Below, piece after piece: positions 57,297 through 64,000 of a stretch of 64,000 nt of DNA. Every line of letters begins with the position of its first letter. Position 1 is the first letter of the stretch. A program made the position numbers and the translations under genes. The DNA comes from Amycolatopsis vancoresmycina. GTDB lineage: Bacteria > Actinomycetota > Actinomycetes > Mycobacteriales > Pseudonocardiaceae. The notes under the pieces were generated by a model that did no database searches, had not been told where the DNA came from, and was given only the letters and a program-made list of their open reading frames with translations. The stretch lies in NCBI RefSeq assembly GCF_000716785.1, contig NZ_JNYY01000031.1, positions 12,797 to 76,796 of the forward strand. Reading direction: 5' to 3'.

Positions 57297-60200
57297 ATGG
57301 GGTCGCAAAGCAGACGGCTGGTCGCCGCCGCGGCCGCCGGGCTCGTGGTCGCCGCCACGAGCCAGGCCACCGCACACGCCGCCGCACCGGTCGATCCGGT
57401 GAGCCTGGTCAACCCGTTCGTCGGCACGCAGAACTTCGGCAACACGTTCCCCGGCGCCAGTGCGCCGTTCGGGATGGTGCAGGTCAGCCCGGACACCGGC
57501 GGGCAGGGCGGGTACGACTACCTGCAGAACGCGATCTACGGCTTCAGCCAGACGCACCTGTCCGGCGTCGGCTGCGGCGTGATGGGCGAACTGCCGGTCA
57601 TGCCGACGACCGGCTCCGTCGACAACGTTGACAAGGACGCCTACAAGTCCGCCTACAGCCACGCCGACGAGCACGCCGAACCCGGCTACTACCGCGTCGG
57701 CCTGCAGAAATACGGGATCAACGCCGAGCTGACGGCGACCGCGCGCACCGGCTGGCAGCGCTACACGTTCCCGTCGACCGGGCAGGCGAACGTCCTGTTC
57801 AACACCGGCCAGGCCAACCAGTCCGTCAAGGACTCCGAGATCCACGTCGTCGGCGACCGGACGCTCGAAGGGCGGGTCAAGGCGGGCGGCTTCTGCGCCG
57901 GCCACGACGAGCACACCGTCTACTTCACCGCGACCTTCGACCGGCCGTTCAGCTCGTTCGGCACTTGGCGCGGCTCCGCGCGCACGCCGGGCAGCCGCGA
58001 CGCCGCGGGCACCGGCGGCAACGGCGCCTGGGCCAGCTTCGACGCGACCACCGACCACGACGTCGTGCTCAAGGTCGGCCTGTCCTACACCGGTCTCGAC
58101 GGCGCCCGGAAGAACCTCGCCGCGGAGACGTCGGACTACGACTTCGACGCCACGCGCGCCGCGTTGCACCAGCAGTGGGTCGACAAGCTGGGCGCGATCA
58201 AGATCGGCGGCGGCACGACCGAGCGCCAGACGGCGTTCTACACCGCGCTCTACCACGCGCAGCTGCACCCGAACCTGGCCGGCGACACCGACGGCGCGTA
58301 CACCGGCTTCGACGGCAAGGTGCACACCGCGAGCGGCTACACGCCGTACCAGAACTTCTCGCTGTGGGACACCTACCGGCCGCAGAACCAGCTCCTGGAG
58401 ATGCTGGAACCGCAGGTCGCGCGGGACGTCGCCCTGTCGGTCGTCGCCATCGGCCGCGACGGCGGGTGGCTGCCGCGGTGGGCGCTGGCCGAGAGCGAAA
58501 CGAACATCATGACCGGCGACCCGGTGACGCCGTTCCTCGTCGAAGCGTGGTCGAAGGGCCTGCTCGCCGGGCACGAAGAAGAGGCGTACGCGCTGCTCAA
58601 GAAGAACGCGACGAGCACGCCACCGGCCGACTCGCCGTACAACGGCCGCTCCGGCGTCAACTACTACAACGACCGCGGGTACATCCCGAGCGGCCTCGAA
58701 CTGGGCAAGGACTGCGCGGCCAAGGGTGGCGACAACGACTGCGAGCACCCGGCGTCGGCGACCATGGAGTACGCCGCCGCGGACGCGTCCCTCGCGCTGA
58801 TGGCCCGTGGTCTGGGCCACCAGGCCGACGCGCGGATGTTCGCCGGCCGCGGCCAGTGGTACCGCAACCTGTGGGACTCCTCGACGCAAGCGTTCCGCCC
58901 GCGCACCACCGAGGGCACGTTCCTCACGCCGTACAACCCGGTCGACGCCGACCACCAGTTCCACGAAGGCGGCGCCTACCAGTACCAGTGGCTCGTGCCG
59001 CAGGACCCGGCCGGGCTCGTCGGCCTGATGGGCGGCCGGTCGGCGACCGAGAAGCGCCTCGACTCCTTCTTCGCCTACGGCAACCTGCTGAAGGACCCGG
59101 CGGGCACCGCGCGGAAGGACTGGATCGCCAGCCCGTACGACTACTACGGCAAAGCGACCTACAACCCGAACAACGAGCCCGACCTGCTCGCGCCCTACAT
59201 GTACAACTGGGTCGGCGCCCCGGCGAAGACGGCGACCGTCGTCCGCGCGGCGATGACGCTGTTCACCACCGGCCCCGACGGCATGACCGGCAACGACGAC
59301 CTCGGCACGATGTCTGCCTGGTACGTCTTCTCGTCGCTCGGGCTGTACCCGACGATGAGCGGCGCGAACTTCCTCGCCGTGTCGAGCCCGCAGTTCGAGT
59401 CGGCGACCGTCCGGATCGGACAGTACGGCCGGTCGCAGGGCGGGACGCTGACGGTGTCGGCGCCGGGCGCGAGCGACGCGAACCGGTACATCCAGAGCGT
59501 GGCGCTCAACGGCCGGGACGTCCGGCAGACGTCGCTGGACTGGTCGTCGCTGGCGCACGGCGGGACGCTGTCGCACAAGCTCGGGTCGAAGCCGTCCGCG
59601 TGGGGGACGTCGGCGGCTGCGGCGCCGCCTTCGGTGAACAACGCGCCGGGTGACCAGCGGCGGCACGTCGACGCTTCGCTGCGGCAGGCGTCGGTGGTGA
59701 TCCCGGCCGGCACGGCCCAGCAGGTGCACCTCGACCTGGACGTGGTGGCGCAGAACCCGGGGTTGCAGCCGGTGACGGTTTCGGTGACCTCGCCGTGGAA
59801 GACGCGGGTCCAGCCGGTGCTCCTGGTCTGGTCCGGACGGCTGCCGGTGCAGCAGTCCGTGCCGATCACGGTGAACGTGCCGGCGAACGCGGCCCTCGGG
59901 ACGTACCCGGTGCAGGTGCAGGTGTCCGGCCCGAACACGGTGACCCGCTCGGCGACGATCGAGGTCCGGACGCCGTCGGCGTGCGTCACGTCCGGTCCGC
60001 AGTGCGCGGTCGACCTGGCCCGCGACCGCAACCACGACGGCACGGCCACGGTGGCCGCGTCCGACCAGGGCAACTTCGACGGCGGCGGCTGGAGTTACGA
60101 CGCTGACCTGCTGCCCCCGGCCGGCCCGGTGACCTGGGACGGCGTCACGTACGCGGCGCCGGACGCTTCGGGGACCGCGCCCAACTTCGTGGAGGCCCGC

Positions 60201-60527
60201 GGGCAGTCGCTGCTGCTCCCGGCCGGTCAGCACACGGCGCTTCGCGTCGTCGGTGCCTCGCACAACGGCCCGGTGTCGACGACGGTGACCGCGCACTACA
60301 CCGACGGGACGAGCGCGGACCTGGCGCTGACCTTCGGCGACTGGGCGGGCTCCGGAAGCCCGGTGCTGCTGGAGATGCCGCACCGGATCAAGGCGGGCAG
60401 CGGGATCGACGGGCCGCCGGTCCGGTTGTTCGGGATCTCGGCTCAGCTGGACGGCGGGAAGACCGTGCAGTCGGTGAGCCTGCCGAACGATCCGCGGGTG
60501 GAGGTCTACGCGCTCACCCTGGTGTGA
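57297..60527 (+). CDS. secreted GH92 alpha-mannosidase with NEW3-type C-terminal domains
   Basis: The protein has 1076 residues. A signal peptide (about 1-31, RLVAAAAAGLVVAATSQATA) precedes the GH92 domain (35-790): NPFVGTQNFGNTFPGASAPF near the start, VGCGVMGELPVMP, SLWDTYRPQNQLLEML and the catalytic-region GNDDLGTMSAWYVFSSLGLY. A NEW3-like beta domain and a carbohydrate-binding segment (SYDADLLPPAGPVTWDG) follow. It trims alpha-1,2/1,3/1,6-mannose from extracellular mannan or N-glycans, with calcium. ATG 57297 has GGGAGG; the GTG at 57288 overlaps that site and was rejected. LacI-type control is likely. Confidence 0.92.
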   Translation: MGSQSRRLVAAAAAGLVVAATSQATAHAAAPVDPVSLVNPFVGTQNFGNTFPGASAPFGMVQVSPDTGGQGGYDYLQNAIYGFSQTHLSGVGCGVMGELPVMPTTGSVDNVDKDAYKSAYSHADEHAEPGYYRVGLQKYGINAELTATARTGWQRYTFPSTGQANVLFNTGQANQSVKDSEIHVVGDRTLEGRVKAGGFCAGHDEHTVYFTATFDRPFSSFGTWRGSARTPGSRDAAGTGGNGAWASFDATTDHDVVLKVGLSYTGLDGARKNLAAETSDYDFDATRAALHQQWVDKLGAIKIGGGTTERQTAFYTALYHAQLHPNLAGDTDGAYTGFDGKVHTASGYTPYQNFSLWDTYRPQNQLLEMLEPQVARDVALSVVAIGRDGGWLPRWALAESETNIMTGDPVTPFLVEAWSKGLLAGHEEEAYALLKKNATSTPPADSPYNGRSGVNYYNDRGYIPSGLELGKDCAAKGGDNDCEHPASATMEYAAADASLALMARGLGHQADARMFAGRGQWYRNLWDSSTQAFRPRTTEGTFLTPYNPVDADHQFHEGGAYQYQWLVPQDPAGLVGLMGGRSATEKRLDSFFAYGNLLKDPAGTARKDWIASPYDYYGKATYNPNNEPDLLAPYMYNWVGAPAKTATVVRAAMTLFTTGPDGMTGNDDLGTMSAWYVFSSLGLYPTMSGANFLAVSSPQFESATVRIGQYGRSQGGTLTVSAPGASDANRYIQSVALNGRDVRQTSLDWSSLAHGGTLSHKLGSKPSAWGTSAAAAPPSVNNAPGDQRRHVDASLRQASVVIPAGTAQQVHLDLDVVAQNPGLQPVTVSVTSPWKTRVQPVLLVWSGRLPVQQSVPITVNVPANAALGTYPVQVQVSGPNTVTRSATIEVRTPSACVTSGPQCAVDLARDRNHDGTATVAASDQGNFDGGGWSYDADLLPPAGPVTWDGVTYAAPDASGTAPNFVEARGQSLLLPAGQHTALRVVGASHNGPVSTTVTAHYTDGTSADLALTFGDWAGSGSPVLLEMPHRIKAGSGIDGPPVRLFGISAQLDGGKTVQSVSLPNDPRVEVYALTLV

Positions 60528-61092
60528 CGGTTCGGTTCGCCGGCTGCGGCGGGCGGTCCTGGTGGCGGAACTCGAGCCAGCTGCGGCTCGAGTCATCCCA
60601 GATGACCTGGTGCTGGTGGAAGAACTCGTCGAGCCGGTCACGGCTCAACTCGGTCGTCGGTGTCGTGACGAAGTAGTAGTCCACTTCGTCACGCAGCTGG
60701 TTCAGCCGGTACCGCGTTTCCTCCATCAGCACCCACCGCGACCGCCAGTTGAAGAACGTCTCCAGCCCGCCGAGCACCGTGACCAGCGCCACCATCGGCA
60801 GGGCGATCGAGGCCCGAGCCGGGATGTCCTGGATCCCGAGCACGACGGTCGAGGCCGCGGTGAGCACAAGCGCGGCCACCCGGACGACGGAGGCACGCCG
60901 GCGGAACCGCTTCTTGCGGGTGTTGCACCAGTCCATCGCGTTCGCGACGAGGTCGCGGAACCCGAGAATCGATTCCCGTAGCGGCCGATCCGCCTCACGG
61001 CCGGCGATCTCGAGCAAGCCTCGGTCGAAATCGCGGTTGTCGGTCCCCGACCGGTTGAAGGGCATCGGGCCAGGGTCGTGGAATCTCAGCAC
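60514..61092 (-). CDS. DUF4231/SLATT-like two-helix membrane protein
   Basis: The protein has 192 residues. A charged N-terminal part (READRPLRESILGFRDLVAN) precedes two membrane helices (about 70-88 and 95-115, VVRVAALVLTAASTVVLGI and IALPMVALVTVLGGLETFF), then a soluble helical tail (WVLMEETRYRLNQLRDEVDY). This is the DUF4231/SLATT build, in which the two helices may form a pore in some defence systems. No CD-NTase, SLOG or TIR gene is adjacent, so a defence role is speculative. Start is GTG 61092 or ATG 61065. Overlaps the GH92 stop by 14 bp. Confidence 0.7.
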   Translation of the reverse strand: MLRFHDPGPMPFNRSGTDNRDFDRGLLEIAGREADRPLRESILGFRDLVANAMDWCNTRKKRFRRRASVVRVAALVLTAASTVVLGIQDIPARASIALPMVALVTVLGGLETFFNWRSRWVLMEETRYRLNQLRDEVDYYFVTTPTTELSRDRLDEFFHQHQVIWDDSSRSWLEFRHQDRPPQPANRTVTPG

Positions 61093-61105
61093 CCCGGCAA
61101 GACCG

Positions 61106-62182
61106 TCAAGCGACGATCCGCGGTTCGGACGCCAGCCGTGACAACACGTGCGTCAACCTCCGCGCCGCCACGTCCCACTCCTCCAGCGCGCTGCCGCGCC
61201 CGAGGGCCGCCGTGCGCAACGACCGGCGCAGCTCGGGGTCCGCGTACCAGCGGTGCAGGGCGTCCGCCAGTGCGTACGGGTCGTCCGGTTCGACCAGCAG
61301 GCCCGGCATCTCGCCGTCCGCGTCGACGCCGAGGGCGTCGTACACCCCGCCCACCTCGGTGGCCAGTACCGGGATGCCCCGGGCCAGCGCCTGGGCCACG
61401 AACATGCCGGACGTCGCCGCGCGCGCCGGGATCACCAGGAGGTCCGCCGCGTTGTAGGCCGCGCCGAGGTCGACCGCGTCGCCGGCCAGCGTGATGCGGT
61501 TGCCGAGGCCGAGGCGCTCGATCGACCAGCCGAGCTCGTCGACGTACGCCGGGTCCGCCTGCACCGAGCCCGCGAAGACGCACGACAGGGCCAGGTGGTC
61601 GACCTCGCCGAGGGCCTGGACCAGCACGTCCTGGCCGTTGCGCCGGGTCACGTCCCCCACGCACAGCAGCCGGGACACGCCGTCCGCGCCCGCCGCGAGC
61701 GGGGCCGCGTCGGTGCCCGGCTTGGCGACGTAGACGCGGCCCGGGTCCAGGTCGTGGCGGTCGATCAGCACCCGGGCGAGCCAGGAGCTGGTCGCGACGA
61801 CCATCCCGGCCATCCGCAGCGTCTCGCGTTCGCACGCGTCCAGCTCCGCGGCGTGCGCCGGGTCGAGGCCGGGCTCGTCGGCGAGGGCCTGGTGGACCAG
61901 CACGGCCAGGCGCAGGCGCCGCGCGTGCGGGACGACGATCTCGGGCACGCCAGACGCGATCGCGCCGTCGAGCAGCACGACCGTCCGGTCCGGCAGCGCG
62001 GCGAGGGACCGCGCCAGTCTGCGTCTCGACGTCGCGTCCGGCTCCGGCCAGTCGCCGGCGATCGGCAGCTCCAGCACCGGCTGGCCGACGGCGGGGAGGT
62101 TCTGGCACATCCGCTTGTCGTAGGTGTCACTGCCCGGCGGGGCGGCCGGGAGGATGAACACCATCGGGTCGGCGGGCCTCAT
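61106..62182 (-). CDS. family 4 glycosyltransferase
   Basis: The protein has 358 residues. The GT-B fold shows a C-terminal sugar-nucleotide site, LLVIPARAATSGMFVAQALA, then RGIPVLATEVGGV, and LLCVGDVTRRNGQDVLVQAL in the middle. It adds sugars to lipid or protein in the cytoplasm. Start uncertain: ATG 62182 is used; ATG 62164 is closer to the family start (MVFILPAAPPGSDTYDKR), while GTG 62269 would add 29 residues. Its stop is 14 bp before the DUF4231 gene, so they may be cotranscribed. Acceptor unknown. Confidence 0.85.
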   Translation of the reverse strand: MRPADPMVFILPAAPPGSDTYDKRMCQNLPAVGQPVLELPIAGDWPEPDATSRRRLARSLAALPDRTVVLLDGAIASGVPEIVVPHARRLRLAVLVHQALADEPGLDPAHAAELDACERETLRMAGMVVATSSWLARVLIDRHDLDPGRVYVAKPGTDAAPLAAGADGVSRLLCVGDVTRRNGQDVLVQALGEVDHLALSCVFAGSVQADPAYVDELGWSIERLGLGNRITLAGDAVDLGAAYNAADLLVIPARAATSGMFVAQALARGIPVLATEVGGVYDALGVDADGEMPGLLVEPDDPYALADALHRWYADPELRRSLRTAALGRGSALEEWDVAARRLTHVLSRLASEPRIVA

Positions 62183-62285
62183 CGCGCGCGCCGGAGCAAG
62201 GCGGTGGGAACGGGCACAGCTACCTCCAGCGTGGGTCGACGGCGGTGACGGCTCATACGTCACACGCACCCCGGCCCGGGAAGGT

Positions 62286-63764
62286 TCAGTTCTGTGCGTC
62301 GATCTTCCAGACGCCGCCGTCCTGAACCAGCGTGAAGGTGTCGTTCTCGACGTTCCCGCCGTCGTAGGCGATGGTCGCGGCGACCCGGCCGGGGCCGGCC
62401 TCCCGGGGGTTGCTCACGGTGACCGACCGGTACCTCCCCCAGAAGTTCTTGTACGTCTCGAACGTCTGGTGGCGGGAAGCCTTGAACCGGTCCGTGAGCA
62501 GGTTCCACGCCGCCGCCGGGTTGCTCGGCAGCAGCCCGTAGTAGGCGGTGAGGGCGTCGACGGCAGTCTTCGACGAAGCCACGGTCGACACCGTCGGTGA
62601 GGTCGGCGGGACCGAGGACGCCGACGTCGGCGGCGAGGAGGGCGCGGGCGTCGACGGCGGGGTCGAGGGGGCCGCGGAAGCCGACGTGGACGGCGTGGAC
62701 GACGCCGGCGGCGGCGCGGCGACGTTGCCGTCCGGGGCCTTCTGCCGCACGACCAGCAGGATCGCCACGACGACCGCGACGCACAGCAGCGCCGCGCCCG
62801 CCCCGACGGCGATCAGGCCCTTGCGCGCGCCCGGCGACACCGCGGTGACCTCGCCCGCAGGCACGGTGACCGCGGCCGGCACCGGCGGCACCGCCGGGGG
62901 CTCGGTTTCGGGGACCGTCGCGGCGAGCACCGAATCCCCGGGCTCCGCGTCCGGCAGCAGGGCGATCAGCTCCTGCTCGACCTCGTCCATCGACGGCCGC
63001 TCGGCCGGCTCGGTGGCGAGCATCCGCAGCAGCAGCGGCGTCAACCGGCCCGCCTTCTCCGGCGGCACGACCTCGCCGCTGGACGCCTTGTAGAGCAACG
63101 CGATCGGGTTGTCGGCGGTGCCGTACGGCGACTGCCCCTCGACGGCGGCGTACAGCGTGGCGCCGAGCGAGAAGACGTCGGCGGCGAAGTCGGCCTCCTC
63201 GCCGCGGGCCACCTCAGGCGCGAGGTAGGCGGGCGTGCCGGCGATCTCGCCGGTGGCGGTCAGCTTGACGTCACCGATCGCGCGGGAGATGCCGAAGTCG
63301 GTGATCTTCGCCGTGCCGTCCTCGGCGACCAGGATGTTGGCCGGCTTCACGTCGCGGTGCACGACCCCGGCGCGGTGCGCGCCGGCCAGCGCCGAGCTGA
63401 TCTGCACGCCGACGCGGATGGCGTCGTCCACCGTGGCCGGCTGCTCGCCGAGCACGAGGGCGAGGCTCTTCGACGGCAGGTACTCCATCACCAGCCACGG
63501 CCGGTCCTCCTCCTCGAGGACGGCGAACACGGTGATCGCGTGGGAATGCTGCAGCCGCGCGGCGATCCGCGCCTCGCGCATCGCGCGGTTCTTCGCTTCC
63601 TGGGTGCGTTGCTCGTCGTGGTCGTGCGGCAGCAGCAGTTCCTTGATCGCCACCGTGCGGTCGAGCTTTTCGTCCTGCGCCCGCCACACCGTGCCCATCG
63701 CGCCGCCGCCGATCGGCTCGACCAGCCGGTACCGATCGCGGATCCGGCGACTTTCCACGAGCAT
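62286..63764 (-). CDS. membrane serine/threonine protein kinase
   Basis: The protein has 492 residues. The kinase domain (12-270) is complete: glycine loop GGGAMGTVW (about 19-27), Lys41 (VAIKE), catalytic Asp138 (HRDVKPAN) and DFG 156-158. A Pro/Ser/Thr linker (about 345-400) follows one membrane helix (about 318-340, LIAVGAGAALLCVAVVVAI). The extracytoplasmic C-terminal domain (DALTAYYGLLPSNPAAAWNL to the end) is a small NTF2-like fold. It is a sensor kinase with an outside ligand site, lacking PASTA repeats. A kinase of this class can phosphorylate AfsR, but nothing links it to that gene here. ATG 63764. Confidence 0.93.
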   Translation of the reverse strand: MLVESRRIRDRYRLVEPIGGGAMGTVWRAQDEKLDRTVAIKELLLPHDHDEQRTQEAKNRAMREARIAARLQHSHAITVFAVLEEEDRPWLVMEYLPSKSLALVLGEQPATVDDAIRVGVQISSALAGAHRAGVVHRDVKPANILVAEDGTAKITDFGISRAIGDVKLTATGEIAGTPAYLAPEVARGEEADFAADVFSLGATLYAAVEGQSPYGTADNPIALLYKASSGEVVPPEKAGRLTPLLLRMLATEPAERPSMDEVEQELIALLPDAEPGDSVLAATVPETEPPAVPPVPAAVTVPAGEVTAVSPGARKGLIAVGAGAALLCVAVVVAILLVVRQKAPDGNVAAPPPASSTPSTSASAAPSTPPSTPAPSSPPTSASSVPPTSPTVSTVASSKTAVDALTAYYGLLPSNPAAAWNLLTDRFKASRHQTFETYKNFWGRYRSVTVSNPREAGPGRVAATIAYDGGNVENDTFTLVQDGGVWKIDAQN

Positions 63765-63905
63765 CCACCATTCTCCGATGTGGCCGACGAGATCCGGTCA
63801 GCATGCCAGGCCGGGCGGCCGACCGGTACCAACGTAGCCGAAAACCTTGCGCGGACAGCGCAATCGCGCGCTGTGGCGCCGCCCACGTGTACCCCGGAAT
63901 CCTAA

Positions 63906-64000
63906 GAGCCTGTTTTTGATGCCGTCTGTGGGTATGGGTCGGGCCTCTGCTAGTGATCTAGACACCACATCATGATCACAACCAGCAGAGGCCCGGTCTT
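63906..64000 (+). mobile_element. probable left end of an insertion sequence, truncated by the window edge
   Basis: GAGCCTGTTTTTGAT (63906-63920) closely resembles the right end of the IS5-family remnant (GCGCCTGTTTTGAT on its inner strand). GGGCCTCTGCT (63941-63951) pairs perfectly with AGCAGAGGCCC (63984-63994), a hairpin of the type that sits before a transposase gene. An ATG at 63972 begins an open frame (MITTSRGPV) that leaves the window. The family cannot be fixed from 95 bp. Confidence 0.4.

Noticed and set aside
57615..57635. A second LacI operator inside the GH92 gene (GACAACGTTGACA)
   Set aside because: Only an 8-bp palindrome (CAACGTTG) is symmetric, and it lies in coding sequence for Val-Asp-Asn-Val-Asp.
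1..64000. CRISPR array
   Set aside because: No evenly spaced repeats of 25-40 bp with variable spacers are present; the only tandem repeat is the 21-bp coding one.
1..64000. Riboswitch (cobalamin, THF, SAM, YkkC) in the longer leaders
   Set aside because: No conserved core was recognisable in front of galU, the cyclo-ligase, galT or the molybdoenzyme gene; leaders are short.

Overview
The window is very G+C-rich, with GTG starts, 1-, 4- and 8-bp stop/start overlaps and gene families typical of a filamentous actinomycete. The gene set fits the Pseudonocardiaceae, most likely an Amycolatopsis-like organism: a mycobacterial-type mprAB/pepD/galU/glp block, a vanHAX operon, an AfsR/SARP regulator and several WHG/DUF574/DUF2786 proteins. 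The genus is inferred from gene content only.

Layout. (1) 1-9.8 kb holds loosely related genes: a TetR regulator, two GNAT proteins, an EamA transporter, a PAS-GGDEF-EAL protein with both catalytic signatures decayed, a DUF574 methyltransferase divergent from a P450, and a secreted alpha/beta hydrolase. (2) 9.9-15.9 kb carries a GAF-LuxR regulator and a complete glycopeptide-resistance locus, vanY < vanR-vanS > < vanX-vanA-vanH, reprogramming peptidoglycan from D-Ala-D-Ala to D-Ala-D-Lac. No glycopeptide biosynthesis genes are present. (3) 16.0-23.2 kb is a core block after tRNA-Ala(CGC): sepX/glpR-rimJ-glp-galU, facing a 5-formyl-THF cyclo-ligase, an FmdB/Ruc-like chaperone gene with a CIRCE operator, a SAF-domain protein, mscL and a mogA-like gene. 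(4) 23.4-32.2 kb is an accessory-looking insertion relative to the mycobacterial order: an epimerase, an IS5-family remnant, a two-component system, a polytopic GT-C-like protein and a tight operon GT2-DUF2064-methyltransferase-molybdopterin oxidoreductase-membrane protein with a 21-bp tandem repeat. (5) 32.3-39.3 kb resumes the core block with htrA/pepD and mprB-mprA, with a galT-deoR pair wedged between them, then a TRIC/UPF0126 protein and an orphan LuxR-type response regulator. (6) 39.5-47.8 kb holds tRNA-Arg(CCT) followed directly by a complete type II Wadjet anti-plasmid system (jetD-jetA-jetB-jetC). (7) 47.8-57.2 kb holds a vWA protein pair, an AfsR-type regulator, a small secreted peptide, an MFS exporter, a LysR regulator, an aldo/keto reductase and a MocR regulator. 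(8) 57.2-64 kb has a LacI-type operator in front of a GH92 alpha-mannosidase, a DUF4231/SLATT-like protein, a GT4 glycosyltransferase, a Ser/Thr kinase and, at the right edge, the probable end of an insertion sequence.

The genes that clearly work together are vanRS/vanHAX/vanY, jetABCD, mprAB with its likely target htrA, and glp with its membrane partner glpR/sepX. The most plausible undescribed system is the 23.4-32.2 kb envelope-glycan and molybdoenzyme locus. Start codons were chosen by ribosome-binding sites, overlaps and remembered family lengths; no database search was possible.
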